From NCBI RefSeq assembly GCF_022024035.1, contig NZ_CP091787.1, positions 1,178,001 through 1,242,000 on the forward strand: a DNA stretch of 64,000 nucleotides. Reading direction: 5' to 3'. The first letter of the stretch is position 1. Every line of letters starts with the position of its first letter. This document shows positions 51,337 to 60,709 of the stretch, one piece after another. Made by a program: the position numbers and the translations under genes. Below the pieces are notes generated by a model. It saw only the letters and a list, made by a program, of their open reading frames with translations, made no database searches and was not told the DNA's origin. The DNA is from Prevotella sp. E13-17. Lineage in GTDB: Bacteria > Bacteroidota > Bacteroidia > Bacteroidales > Bacteroidaceae.

Positions 51337-53808
51337 TCAGATATTTGCTATCGACATAACGTTTGCGAATACACCTGCTGCAGTCACTCCAGCACCGGCG
51401 CCATACCCCTGTATAAGCATAGGATACTCCTTATAGCGCTCGGTGGTGAGCAGTACAATATTGTTTGAGCCCTCGAGCCCATAGAATGGATGACGAGGAT
51501 CTACAGCTTCAAGCGATACAGATGTCTTGAATTCGGGAGACTCAGCATTCGTGGAAGTAGGCATCGTCTCCATCTTAGCAACAAAACGCCAGCGCTTATG
51601 CTCCTTGGCAAGTTCCTGGCGCCGAGTTTCGAAGTCGGCATCGAGTGAAGGCAGATTCTTCCAGAATTCATCAAGTGAGCCCTCGAAGAAACTGTCGGGC
51701 ATAAACAGATGTTTTTCTACATCCTCTTGTTCTACTTTATAGCCTGCCTCACGTGTCAGGATAACCAGTTTGCGGATGACATCTTTGCCACAGAGGTCAA
51801 TACGAGGATCTGGTTCAGAGTAGCCCTTTTCCTTAGCCAGTCGTACGGTCTCGGAGAAAGGAACCTCTCGTGAGATAGTGTTAAATATAAAGTTCAGGGT
51901 ACCACTGAGCACAGCTTCAATACGTAGAATCTTATCGCCAGAGTTCAATAGGTCGTTGATGGTGCCGATGATCGGCAATCCAGCACCTACGTTGGTCTCA
52001 AAGAGAAATTTTACACCACGTTTTAATGCCGTTTGTTTTAGACGGGCATAGTTGTCGTAAGCCGATGAAGCTGCAATCTTGTTGGCTGTAACCACCGATA
52101 TGTTATGGTCAAGAAAGTCTTGATAGAGGTTGGCCACCTGTTCGGATGCTGTACAATCGACAAATACCGAGTTGAAAATATTCATGCCAATTACCTCTTG
52201 TTTTAGTTTGCTGATATCACTATTTTGAAGTAGTTCACGGTATCTGCTCAGGTCAATGCCATCACGATTGAATACCGCCTTTTTCGATGAGGCAATACCC
52301 ACCACATTGAGTTTGAGCTGCCGTGTTTCCTTTAGCGTCTCGTATTGTGAACGAATCTGCTCGATGAGGTTGCCGCCAACCGTACCAATACCGCAAATAA
52401 AAAGATTGAGGACTTTGTATTCTGATAAGAAGAAAGAATCGTGTAGCACGTTTAGTGACTTGCGAAGATACTGCCCATCGACAACAAACGAGATGTTTGT
52501 CTCGGATGCACCCTGAGCACATGCAATGACACTTATACCCGAACGTCCTAGTGTGCCAAACAACTTGCCTGCTATACCTGGCGTGTGCTTCATGTTCTCG
52601 CCTACGATAGCAATAGTGGCCAATCCGCTTTCTGCGTGCATGGGGAACATGGCACCTGTCTCAATTTCTTTGGCAAACTCCTGATTCAGCACATCTACAG
52701 CCTGTGTAGCCTCCTCGTCGCGAACACCAATAGAGGTAGAGTTTTCTGAAGAGGCCTGTGAAACCATGAAGACCGAGATGCCATTCTCTGCCAATGTGGA
52801 GAAGATGCGACGGTTGACACCAATAACGCCCACCATCGAAAGACCCGTCACCGTGATTAGCGTGGTACCACTGATTGACGAGATACCCTTAATAGGCTTC
52901 GAGTCGTTCTCAATCTTCTGTTTGATAAGTGTGCCAGGATGACTGGGGTTGAAAGTGTTTTTGACCTTAATAGGTATGTTTTTTACACATACTGGATAGA
53001 TGGTAGGCGGGTAAACCACCTTGGCACCAAAGTTACATAGCTCCATGGCCTCTACATAGGATAGCTCGTTGATGGTGTAGGCAGTCTTGATGACACGAGG
53101 GTCGGCAGTCATGAAACCATCCACGTCGGTCCATATCTCGAGAACTTCGGCATCAAGCGCAGCGGCGATGATGGCAGCTGTGTAGTCGGAACCACCACGT
53201 CCCAGATTTGTAGTCTCGTTAGTGTCGCGGTCGCGAGCGATAAAGCCTGGCACTACAGCCACGGTGTTGCTGTCGGCAGCATTGCAAATCGGTGCGAAAG
53301 CATCTTTCACTAATAAGTTGGTTAGTTCGGCATCGAGCACGTGTTTACCTTGTTTTTTTACAGTACGGATAAAGTCGCGGCTATTCATGCGGCGGCCACC
53401 TTGAATCAGGTTGGCCACGATGTGGCTGCTCAGACGCTCACCGTAGCTTACAATGGTTGCTTCGGTCTTTGGACTGAGGTCGTGAATCAGGTAAACACCA
53501 TAATATATAGACTTTAACTCTTCGAAAAGTGAATTGATGATATCAGACAATTGCTGATGCTTTTCTTGCTCTTTGAAAAGCGTGTCAATCATATCCAAGT
53601 GGCGCATGCGTATGCTGTTGAACTCAGTTTTCCATGAATCATCGCCTGCAAGCGCTATTTTGGATGTGGCAATAAGACGGTCTGTGATGCCGCCAAGGGC
53701 GCTGACTACAACAATAACGGGTGTCTTCTCTGCCTCGACGATACGTTTTAAACTGAGGATGCTATCCACGGAACCTACGCTGGTGCCGCCAAACTTCAGT
53801 ACTTTCAT
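51337..53808 (-). CDS. thrA: Bifunctional aspartokinase / homoserine dehydrogenase ThrA
   Basis: 823 residues from ATG 53808. MKVLKFGGTSVG opens the kinase domain; two ACT domains follow (about 320-460); GIGTVGGNLIEQI is the NAD(P)-binding loop of the dehydrogenase, with the catalytic ANKIAAS and FETNVGAGLPI. First and third steps of threonine synthesis. A longer frame to 54003 is not coding; it crosses the promoter TACCTTTG at 53835-53842. No threonine/isoleucine leader peptide was seen in the short leader (about 25 nt). Confidence 0.95.
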   Translation of the reverse strand: MKVLKFGGTSVGSVDSILSLKRIVEAEKTPVIVVVSALGGITDRLIATSKIALAGDDSWKTEFNSIRMRHLDMIDTLFKEQEKHQQLSDIINSLFEELKSIYYGVYLIHDLSPKTEATIVSYGERLSSHIVANLIQGGRRMNSRDFIRTVKKQGKHVLDAELTNLLVKDAFAPICNAADSNTVAVVPGFIARDRDTNETTNLGRGGSDYTAAIIAAALDAEVLEIWTDVDGFMTADPRVIKTAYTINELSYVEAMELCNFGAKVVYPPTIYPVCVKNIPIKVKNTFNPSHPGTLIKQKIENDSKPIKGISSISGTTLITVTGLSMVGVIGVNRRIFSTLAENGISVFMVSQASSENSTSIGVRDEEATQAVDVLNQEFAKEIETGAMFPMHAESGLATIAIVGENMKHTPGIAGKLFGTLGRSGISVIACAQGASETNISFVVDGQYLRKSLNVLHDSFFLSEYKVLNLFICGIGTVGGNLIEQIRSQYETLKETRQLKLNVVGIASSKKAVFNRDGIDLSRYRELLQNSDISKLKQEVIGMNIFNSVFVDCTASEQVANLYQDFLDHNISVVTANKIAASSAYDNYARLKQTALKRGVKFLFETNVGAGLPIIGTINDLLNSGDKILRIEAVLSGTLNFIFNTISREVPFSETVRLAKEKGYSEPDPRIDLCGKDVIRKLVILTREAGYKVEQEDVEKHLFMPDSFFEGSLDEFWKNLPSLDADFETRRQELAKEHKRWRFVAKMETMPTSTNAESPEFKTSVSLEAVDPRHPFYGLEGSNNIVLLTTERYKEYPMLIQGYGAGAGVTAAGVFANVMSIANI

Positions 53809-53834
53809 TGATTTAGTTTTTATATTACAAGGTG

Positions 53835-53842
53835 CAAAGGTA
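53835..53842 (-). promoter_or_regulatory. -7 promoter element of the thrA operon
   Basis: TACCTTTG on the minus strand, 27 bp before the thrA ATG. Divergent from the FAD oxidoreductase promoter. Confidence 0.55.
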
Positions 53843-53886
53843 AGTAAAAAATGTGAAATATCGACGATGATAGAATATTTTTTTTG

Positions 53887-53894
53887 TACCTTTG
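53887..53894 (+). promoter_or_regulatory. -7 promoter element with an extremely short leader
   Basis: TACCTTTG ends only 8 bp before the ATG at 53903, so the mRNA would be almost leaderless (about 2-5 nt). Confidence 0.55.
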
Positions 53895-53902
53895 CACTTG
53901 AA

Positions 53903-55462
53903 ATGATAAACGAATACCAATTACGTGTGTTGCCACAGGTGGCAGCCGACGGGGCGGTGCTCCGCAAACATATTGCCGAAGAACAGGGACTGGCCATCAG
54001 CACTGTGAAGGCTGTGCGTGTGTTGAAACGCTCGATAGATGCCCGTCAACGTACCATCTTCGTGAACTTGAAGGTGCGTGTGTATGTGAATGAGCTACCT
54101 ACCGATGACGAATATGAACATGTGGACTATCGCGATGTGAGTGAACGTCCGCAGGTGATTGTTGTCGGAGCAGGTCCTGGTGGTCTGTTTGCTGCCCTGC
54201 GTCTCATTGAATTAGGCTATCGTCCTGTCGTGCTGGAACGAGGCAAGGATGTTCATGAACGCAAGAAGGACTTGGCAAATATCTCTCGCACCCAACAGGT
54301 GGATGGCGAAAGCAACTACTGTTTTGGTGAAGGCGGTGCTGGGGCTTATTCAGATGGTAAGCTCTATACTCGCTCGAAGAAGCGCGGTAACACGGAGAAG
54401 ATACTACGCGTGTTCTGTCAGCATGGTGCTTCGACCAATATCTTGGCCGATGCTCATCCGCACATTGGTACGGACCGACTGCCTCAGGTCATCGAGGCGA
54501 TGCGCAACACAATCATCCGTTGTGGTGGTGAGGTGCATTTCCAAACCAAGATGACGGCGCTGCTGATGGAAAACCAGAAAGTGACGGGCTGTATAGCCGA
54601 TGAGAAGGAATACCGGGGACCGGTCATTCTGGCTACAGGCCACTCGGCACGTGATGTGTATCGCTATTTGGCAGAAGCCAATATCCAGATTGAGGCCAAA
54701 GGTATTGCTGTGGGTGTACGACTGGAACATCCGTCGCAGCTGATAGACCAGATTCAGTATCACCGCAAAGAGGGCAGGGGACAATGGTTGCCTGCTGCAG
54801 AATACTCGTTTGTGACACAGGTAGAGGGACGTGGCGTCTATTCGTTCTGCATGTGTCCCGGCGGTTTTGTGATTCCAGCAGCCACAGGTCCAGAACAGAT
54901 TGTCGTCAATGGTATGAGCCCCGCTAGTCGAGGAACGCAATGGAGCAACTCGGGAATGGTGGTAGAGGTGCGTCCAGAGGATCTTCAAAATGAAGAGATG
55001 TCTCCCCTTGCAATGATGCATTTCCAGGAGCAATTGGAGAGAATGTGCTGGCAACAGGGCAATATGAAGCAAACAGCCCCCGCACAACGTATGGCTGATT
55101 TCGTAAACGGCCGACTGAGTAGCGATCTGCCTAAGAGCTCGTATGCGCCAGGGTTGATAGCTTCACCACTGCATTTCTGGTTGCCGAAGTCTATATCTTC
55201 ACGTCTGCAACAGGGCTTCAAGACGTTTGGACGTCAGGCTCATGGCTTCTTGACCAATGAAGCAGTAATGATAGCTGTGGAGACGCGAACCTCGTCGCCA
55301 GTACGTATTGTTCGCGATGCCGAGACATTGCAGCATGTACAGATAGAGGGTCTTTTTCCCTGTGGCGAAGGAGCCGGCTATGCTGGGGGCATCGTGTCGG
55401 CAGGTGTCGATGGCGAACGATGCGCAGAGATGTGTGCCCTCTATATGGAAAAAATTGTGTAA
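53903..55462 (+). CDS. FAD-dependent oxidoreductase (NAD(P)/FAD family)
   Basis: 519 residues. GAGPGGLFAALRLIELGYRP (about 92) is the FAD-binding Rossmann motif, GEGGAGAYSDGKLYTR the family-specific block, and GEGAGYAGGIVSAGVDGE the C-terminal FAD contact. N-terminal region (SIDARQRTIFVNLKVRVYV) is typical of this dehydrogenase-like family of unknown substrate. Cytosolic. The upstream open frame (from 53573) overlaps thrA and is not coding. Confidence 0.88.
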   Translation: MINEYQLRVLPQVAADGAVLRKHIAEEQGLAISTVKAVRVLKRSIDARQRTIFVNLKVRVYVNELPTDDEYEHVDYRDVSERPQVIVVGAGPGGLFAALRLIELGYRPVVLERGKDVHERKKDLANISRTQQVDGESNYCFGEGGAGAYSDGKLYTRSKKRGNTEKILRVFCQHGASTNILADAHPHIGTDRLPQVIEAMRNTIIRCGGEVHFQTKMTALLMENQKVTGCIADEKEYRGPVILATGHSARDVYRYLAEANIQIEAKGIAVGVRLEHPSQLIDQIQYHRKEGRGQWLPAAEYSFVTQVEGRGVYSFCMCPGGFVIPAATGPEQIVVNGMSPASRGTQWSNSGMVVEVRPEDLQNEEMSPLAMMHFQEQLERMCWQQGNMKQTAPAQRMADFVNGRLSSDLPKSSYAPGLIASPLHFWLPKSISSRLQQGFKTFGRQAHGFLTNEAVMIAVETRTSSPVRIVRDAETLQHVQIEGLFPCGEGAGYAGGIVSAGVDGERCAEMCALYMEKIV

Positions 55463-55537
55463 AGAAGCTTGGTGATTTCATTTTTATTCCGTATCTTTGC
55501 TCACAGATAGTAATTAACCCTGTAAATCTAAGCGTAT

Positions 55538-56167
55538 ATGAATAAGGAGGAAAAATTTGTGATTACCATCAGTCGCCAGTTTGGCACAGGTGGACACGAG
55601 ATTGGAGCAGAGTTGGCACGCCGTCTTGACGTGAAATTACTGGATAAACAGATATTGAATGAGGTGGCACGCAAATTCTGCGCAGTAGAAAATGCCGTAG
55701 AGAATATCGAAGCCAGAAATCCTTTGTGGCGTGATGATTTCACGCAATTCTACCGCTCGTATATGGCGGGGGCGGAATATAGTGGGCAAGAGCACGATCA
55801 GACCTCGCGCCAGCTGTTTGAAGCGCAGGCAGAAGTGATAAGGAAGATTGCTGCACAGGAGTCGTGCGTCATCGTAGGACGATGTGGCTTCCACATCTTC
55901 CGTAATCATCCCAACGCCTTGAAGATATTTGTTCATGCCGACGATGAATGTCGCAAGCAGCGCATAGGAAGAAAGTATGATATCTCTGAGAGTGATGCTG
56001 CAGCAATGATAGTGGATAATGACTATAGTCGCGAACTCTATACAAAGACCTTCACAGGGAGCGACTGGCAGGATGCACGCAATTATGACATTGCTCTCAA
56101 TGTGAGGAAGTTTGGCGTTAATGGCGCCGTGGACTTCCTGATGAATGTGATTGATCCCTTAAATTAG
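55538..56167 (+). CDS. Cytidylate kinase-like family protein
   Basis: 209 residues. [20 protein letters not shown] (phosphate-binding loop variant, GTGG), [14 protein letters not shown], and [15 protein letters not shown] match the cytidylate kinase-like (Cytidylate_kin2) family. Substrate unknown; may phosphorylate a nucleotide. Starts 75 bp after the FAD oxidoreductase and 2 bp before the DjlA-like gene, so probably one operon. Confidence 0.85.
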   Translation: MNKEEKFVITISRQFGTGGHEIGAELARRLDVKLLDKQILNEVARKFCAVENAVENIEARNPLWRDDFTQFYRSYMAGAEYSGQEHDQTSRQLFEAQAEVIRKIAAQESCVIVGRCGFHIFRNHPNALKIFVHADDECRKQRIGRKYDISESDAAAMIVDNDYSRELYTKTFTGSDWQDARNYDIALNVRKFGVNGAVDFLMNVIDPLN

Positions 56168-56169
56168 AT

Positions 56170-56940
56170 ATGGCATTTGGTAAATGGATTGGAGGGTGGC
56201 TAGGATGGGCTGCCTATGGTCCCCTGGGGGGGCTGATTGGGTTCGCAATAGGTGCGATGTTCGACACCGCAACGGATAAAGGAGAAGGAGGCACGTCCTC
56301 CTTCCGTCTTGACAACCAGCAGTCGCGTGAGGGCGAACGCAACAGCTTCTTTGTGTCGATGTTGGTGCTGGCAGCCTATATCGTAAGGGCCGACGGTAAG
56401 ATTATGCACTCGGAGATGGAACTGGTGAGGGGCATGCTTCGACAGAACTTTGGACCTCAGGCTGCTGTTCAAGGTGAAGAGTTGATACGTCAGCTTTTCG
56501 ACGAACAGAAACGCATAGGTGCTGAGGCGTATAAACAAAATATTCGTCAGGCTTGTATGCAGGTGGCATCACATGTGGACTATTCAGGACGTCTGCAGTT
56601 GCTCAACTTCCTGGTGATGATAGCCCAAGCAGACGGACGGGTAGATGCTGTCGAAGTGACTGCACTTAAAGAAGTGGCACAATGGATGCAGATGTCTGCT
56701 CAGGAGGTCGATTCAATGTTGCATTTGGAGGGCAACTCGTTGGAGGATGCCTACAAGGTGTTGGGCGTCAGTCCTGACGTTAGCGATGCTGAACTGAAAA
56801 AGGTGTATCGAAAATTAGCATTGGAACATCATCCCGACCGAGTATCGGCACTGGGAGATGACGTGCGACGTGCAGCCGAAAAGAAATTTCAGGAGATCAA
56901 TGCGGCAAAGGAACGCATCTGGAAAGCCAGAGGACTTTGA
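56170..56940 (+). CDS. DjlA-like protein (TerB plus J domain)
   Basis: 256 residues. A glycine-rich hydrophobic N-terminus (about 5-27) may anchor it in the membrane; a TerB-like domain (about 55-170) follows, and a J domain closes it: [20 protein letters not shown] then HHPDRV, with the HPD triad that stimulates DnaK. It resembles DjlA, a membrane co-chaperone. Confidence 0.88.
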   Translation: MAFGKWIGGWLGWAAYGPLGGLIGFAIGAMFDTATDKGEGGTSSFRLDNQQSREGERNSFFVSMLVLAAYIVRADGKIMHSEMELVRGMLRQNFGPQAAVQGEELIRQLFDEQKRIGAEAYKQNIRQACMQVASHVDYSGRLQLLNFLVMIAQADGRVDAVEVTALKEVAQWMQMSAQEVDSMLHLEGNSLEDAYKVLGVSPDVSDAELKKVYRKLALEHHPDRVSALGDDVRRAAEKKFQEINAAKERIWKARGL

Positions 56941-56971
56941 GAACTGAGAACTGAGAATTGAGAACTGAGAG

Positions 56972-58072
56972 GTGAAACAGCCTGCTATTATTGTTCCTGA
57001 AGGGTGTACGGAAGTGCTACTGCATGCTTGTTGTGCACCTTGTTCGTCGGCCATTGTTGAGTGGCTGATGAGTAATGGGGTGCGTCCCACCATTTTCTAT
57101 TATAATCCTAATATTTGGCCACGCGAGGAATATGAGATTCGAAAACAGGAGAGCAAGCGACATGCGGAGGGCTTGGGATTGAAGTGGATTGATGGCGACT
57201 ATGATCATGCGGCGTGGCGTTGTGGCGTGCAGGGCTTGGAGAACGAGCCGGAACGCGGTGGGCGCTGCGAACAATGTTTCACGTTGCGATTGACCAGAAC
57301 GGCTGAAAAGGCACGCGAATTGGGATTTCGTTTTTTCGCCACGACATTGGCTTCTAGCAGGTGGAAGAGTCTGGCACAGATAGAGCAGGCAGGGCAGAAA
57401 GCTATGGCAGCAGTGCCAGGCACAGAGTTTTGGGCTCAGAACTGGCGTAAGGGTGGTTTGCAGGAACGTCGTAATCAATTGCTAAAAGAAAAACGATTCT
57501 ATAATCAGCAGTATTGTGGTTGTGAGTTCTCGGCTCGAAACGGTGCCAACACGAAACCACTGCTGCGTGCACAGATGCGTGAGGCCAAACGTCAACACCA
57601 ATCACAACTGACAAGGATGTCGGCAGAGGTGGTAGAGCGACTCAAGCCTCTTGTTGCACATAGCTCGCAGATTCTTGCCTACTGGCCTTTGTCTGACGAG
57701 GTAGATATACGTCCACTCGTAAACCTATTGATTGCCCAGGGAAAAGCTGTCGTTCTCCCTAAGGTTACAGGCACTATAACCATGGAATTGCGCCGCTATA
57801 GTTCTCCTGATGATCTGAGGGAAGGATCTTATCATATCATGGAACCTATGGGCGAGTTGTTCACCGACTACGAAAAAATAGATACAGTCCTTGTTCCTGG
57901 CATGGCTTTCGACGCAGCAGGTCATCGTTTAGGACGTGGTAAAGGTTATTATGATCGGTTCCTTCCACGGTTGTCTCATGCCAGAAAGATTGGCGTCTGT
58001 TTCCCCTTTCAGCGTGTGCCTGAGGTGCCGACAGATGAACACGATGTGATGGTGGATGATGTAGTGGGATAA
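56972..58072 (+). CDS. Fusion: epoxyqueuosine reductase QueH and 5-formyltetrahydrofolate cyclo-ligase
   Basis: 366 residues. About 1-200 is QueH (DUF208): HACCAPCSSAIVEW, GGRCEQCFTLRL, NQQYCGCEFS, the cysteine set for the Fe-S cluster and metal. About 205-366 is 5-FCL: the ATP loop region around RLGRGKGYYDRF and GMAFDAAGHRLG. QueH makes queuosine in tRNA; 5-FCL makes 5,10-methenyl-THF from 5-formyl-THF. Fusing them in one protein is unusual. folD, also of one-carbon metabolism, lies 1.5 kb away. Confidence 0.85.
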   Translation: MKQPAIIVPEGCTEVLLHACCAPCSSAIVEWLMSNGVRPTIFYYNPNIWPREEYEIRKQESKRHAEGLGLKWIDGDYDHAAWRCGVQGLENEPERGGRCEQCFTLRLTRTAEKARELGFRFFATTLASSRWKSLAQIEQAGQKAMAAVPGTEFWAQNWRKGGLQERRNQLLKEKRFYNQQYCGCEFSARNGANTKPLLRAQMREAKRQHQSQLTRMSAEVVERLKPLVAHSSQILAYWPLSDEVDIRPLVNLLIAQGKAVVLPKVTGTITMELRRYSSPDDLREGSYHIMEPMGELFTDYEKIDTVLVPGMAFDAAGHRLGRGKGYYDRFLPRLSHARKIGVCFPFQRVPEVPTDEHDVMVDDVVG

Positions 58073-58074
58073 AA

Positions 58075-58108
58075 AACGAGACTCATAATTTGTGGGTCTC
58101 GTTTTTTT
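58075..58108 (+). terminator. Terminator between the QueH fusion and ffh
   Basis: Stem AACGAGAC / GTCTCGTT extended by GU and AU pairs, then TTTTTTT. Eleven base pairs; clear rho-independent shape. Confidence 0.75.
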
Positions 58109-58112
58109 ATAG

Positions 58113-58120
58113 TACCTTTG
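58113..58120 (+). promoter_or_regulatory. -7 promoter element of ffh
   Basis: TACCTTTG, 25 bp before the ATG at 58146. Confidence 0.55.
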
Positions 58121-58145
58121 CACCACAATAAATATTATATATAAT

Positions 58146-59501
58146 ATGTTCGAAAATTTAAGTGAGCGACTGGAACGGTCGTTCAAGATACTGAAAGGTG
58201 AGGGTAAAATCACTGAGATTAACGTAGCCGAAACTTTGAAGGATGTGCGTCGCGCGCTGTTGGATGCTGACGTAAACTATAAAGTAGCCAAACACTTTAC
58301 CGATACGGTGAAGCAAAAAGCTATGGGTATGAACGTACTCACCGCGATCAAGCCAAGCCAGTTGATGGTGAAGATTGTTCATGATGAGCTGACAGAGCTG
58401 ATGGGAGGTAAGGCTGTAGAGCTGAACCTTGAGGGACGCCCCGCAGTCATCCTGATGTCAGGTCTTCAGGGTTCAGGTAAAACCACCTTTACGGGAAAGT
58501 TGGCGAAGATGTTAAAGGAGCGCCAGCACAAGAAACCCTTGCTGGTGGCTTGCGATGTATATCGTCCTGCAGCTATCGATCAGCTGAAAGTGGTGGCCGA
58601 ATCCGTAGGAGTAGATGTATATACCGAGGACGGAAATAAGAACGTCGTAGAGATTGCTCAAAACGCTATACGTAAGGCGAAGCAGGAAAACTATAATGTA
58701 GTCATCGTCGATACTGCCGGTCGATTGGCTGTTGATGAGGAGATGATGACGGAAATATCGAACCTGAAGCAGGCTGTCAATCCCGATGAAACACTCTTTG
58801 TGGTTGACTCAATGACTGGTCAGGATGCCGTTAATACCGCTAAGGAGTTCAATGAACGATTGGATTTCGATGGTGTCGTGCTGACTAAGTTGGATGGCGA
58901 CACACGAGGTGGTGCAGCATTGAGTATCCGCACCGTGGTGAACAAGCCCATCAAGTTTGTGGGTACGGGCGAGAAGATGGAAGCTATCGACGTGTTCCAC
59001 CCTGCACGAATGGCCGATCGTATCTTGGGTATGGGCGACGTCGTGTCGCTGGTAGAACGTGCTCAGCAGCAATTCAACGAGGAAGAAGCCAAGCGCCTGG
59101 AGAAGAAGATAAGAAAGAATAAGTTTGACTTCGACGACTTTATGGGTCAGATTCAGCAAATCAAGAAGATGGGTAACATCAAGGAATTGGCTGGAATGAT
59201 TCCAGGTATTGGCAAGGCTATTAAAGATGTAGATATCGATGACAACGCTTTCAAAAGCATTGAAGCCATCATTCAGTCGATGACACCCAAGGAGCGCCAG
59301 AATCCGGATATCATCAACCAGAGCCGCAAACTGCGCATAGCGAAAGGCTCGGGTACGAAATTAGAGGATGTAAACCGACTGATGAAACAGTTCGATCAAA
59401 CCCGTAAGATGATGAAAATGGTGACGGGTATGGATCGCTCGAGAATGGCGCAGATGGCAGCAGCAATGAAGAATATGAAAGGCGGCATGCCCAAATTTTG
59501 A
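58146..59501 (+). CDS. ffh: Signal recognition particle protein Ffh
   Basis: 451 residues. GTPase NG domain: GLQGSGKTTFTGKLA (P loop), DTAGRL, TKLDGDTRGG. The C-terminal M domain is methionine-rich (MKMVTGMDRSRMAQMAAAMK). It binds signal sequences and 4.5S RNA, which is not in this window. Own promoter; followed by a strong terminator. Confidence 0.97.
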   Translation: MFENLSERLERSFKILKGEGKITEINVAETLKDVRRALLDADVNYKVAKHFTDTVKQKAMGMNVLTAIKPSQLMVKIVHDELTELMGGKAVELNLEGRPAVILMSGLQGSGKTTFTGKLAKMLKERQHKKPLLVACDVYRPAAIDQLKVVAESVGVDVYTEDGNKNVVEIAQNAIRKAKQENYNVVIVDTAGRLAVDEEMMTEISNLKQAVNPDETLFVVDSMTGQDAVNTAKEFNERLDFDGVVLTKLDGDTRGGAALSIRTVVNKPIKFVGTGEKMEAIDVFHPARMADRILGMGDVVSLVERAQQQFNEEEAKRLEKKIRKNKFDFDDFMGQIQQIKKMGNIKELAGMIPGIGKAIKDVDIDDNAFKSIEAIIQSMTPKERQNPDIINQSRKLRIAKGSGTKLEDVNRLMKQFDQTRKMMKMVTGMDRSRMAQMAAAMKNMKGGMPKF

Positions 59502-59510
59502 TTAACCCTA

Positions 59511-59547
59511 GTCTTATAGGCCCTTTCATGGGCCTATAAGACTTTAT
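59511..59547 (+). terminator. Terminator between ffh and folD
   Basis: Perfect 13 bp inverted repeat GTCTTATAGGCCC / GGGCCTATAAGAC, 6 nt loop, then TTTATA. Confidence 0.75.
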
Positions 59548-59560
59548 AGACCAATATGAT

Positions 59561-60439
59561 ATGCAACTAATAGACGGAAAAGCAACAGCGGCTGCCATCA
59601 AGGCAGAAATCGCAGAAGAGGTGAAAAACATAGTAGCCAATGGAGGTAAGCGACCTCATTTGGCAGCTGTGTTGGTGGGTCACGATGGCGGTTCGGAAAC
59701 CTATGTGAAGAATAAGGTTCTTGCCTGTGAGGCTTGTGGATTCAAATCGACCCTTATTCGTTATGAAGATAACGTCACAGAGGAAGAACTCTTGGCTTGT
59801 GTTGATAAGCTGAACAAGGACGAAGATGTTGATGGATTTATCGTACAGTTGCCCTTGCCAAAGCATATTGATGAACAAAAAATCATCGAAGCAATTGACT
59901 ACCGTAAGGATGTGGATGGTTTCCATCCTATCAACGTGGGTCGAATGGCAATTGGTCTGCCTTGTTTTATATCGGCTACTCCATTGGGCATCATTACTCT
60001 GTTGAAGCGTTATGGCATTGAGACATCGGGCAAGAAGTGTGTTGTTCTGGGTAGAAGTAATATTGTTGGCAAACCAATGGCACAGCTCATGATGCAGAAA
60101 CAATACGGAGACTCAACTGTGACCGTGTGCCACTCACGCTCAAAAACATTGAAGGAAGAGTGTCGTGCTGCCGATATTATTATTGCAGCTATTGGTAGTC
60201 CTGAGTTTGTGACTGCCGACATGGTGAAAGAGGGTGCTGTTATCGTTGATGTAGGCACAACACGTGTGCCCGATGCAACCCGCAAGAGTGGCTTCCGACT
60301 GACTGGCGATGTGAAGTTCGATGAGGTCGCCCCTAAGTGTTCGTTCATCACACCCGTTCCTGGTGGCGTAGGTCCTATGACTATTTGTTCGCTGATGAAG
60401 AATACACTGGCTGCAGGCAAGAAGGAATATTATCGATAA
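59561..60439 (+). CDS. folD: Bifunctional methylenetetrahydrofolate dehydrogenase/cyclohydrolase
   Basis: 292 residues. [17 protein letters not shown] (catalytic Lys), [19 protein letters not shown] (NADP site) and [11 protein letters not shown] are FolD signatures. It interconverts 5,10-methylene- and 10-formyl-THF. Lies just past the ffh terminator; a promoter is not obvious. Confidence 0.95.
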   Translation: MQLIDGKATAAAIKAEIAEEVKNIVANGGKRPHLAAVLVGHDGGSETYVKNKVLACEACGFKSTLIRYEDNVTEEELLACVDKLNKDEDVDGFIVQLPLPKHIDEQKIIEAIDYRKDVDGFHPINVGRMAIGLPCFISATPLGIITLLKRYGIETSGKKCVVLGRSNIVGKPMAQLMMQKQYGDSTVTVCHSRSKTLKEECRAADIIIAAIGSPEFVTADMVKEGAVIVDVGTTRVPDATRKSGFRLTGDVKFDEVAPKCSFITPVPGGVGPMTICSLMKNTLAAGKKEYYR

Positions 60440-60460
60440 ACGAATGCTGAAAGTTAGACA

Positions 60461-60664
60461 TTGAAAACAGAAAACTTAGAGCTTGATACCGCCCAAGAGT
60501 GGTATGAACGTGGCAATGCCTTCCGTAAGGAATCACAATGGCACGAAGCCATCAACTGTTATATCCGAGCCATAGAGCTTGACCCCGACAGTCCAGCTGT
60601 CGAGGCCAAGCGTATGCTCGATGATATTATGGCCTATTATTGCAAGGATATGTATAATCCATAG
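60461..60664 (+). CDS. Small TPR-like protein, 67 aa
   Basis: 67 residues with a TTG start; only two codons separate it from an upstream in-frame stop. One TPR unit is visible: AQEWYERGNAFRKESQWHEA then INCYIRAIELDPDSPAVEAK. It may bind a partner peptide. Starts 21 bp after folD. Confidence 0.7.
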   Translation: MKTENLELDTAQEWYERGNAFRKESQWHEAINCYIRAIELDPDSPAVEAKRMLDDIMAYYCKDMYNP

Positions 60665-60709
60665 ATAATTTGAGTCTGATTCTAAACCAATATTTAACTA
60701 CAAAAGCCT

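Noticed and set aside
53573..53902. In-frame extension upstream of the FAD oxidoreductase
   Set aside because: It overlaps the N-terminal part of thrA on the other strand and crosses both promoters; family members start at the downstream ATG.
53809..54003. In-frame extension upstream of thrA
   Set aside because: It contains the thrA promoter and overlaps the start of the divergent gene.
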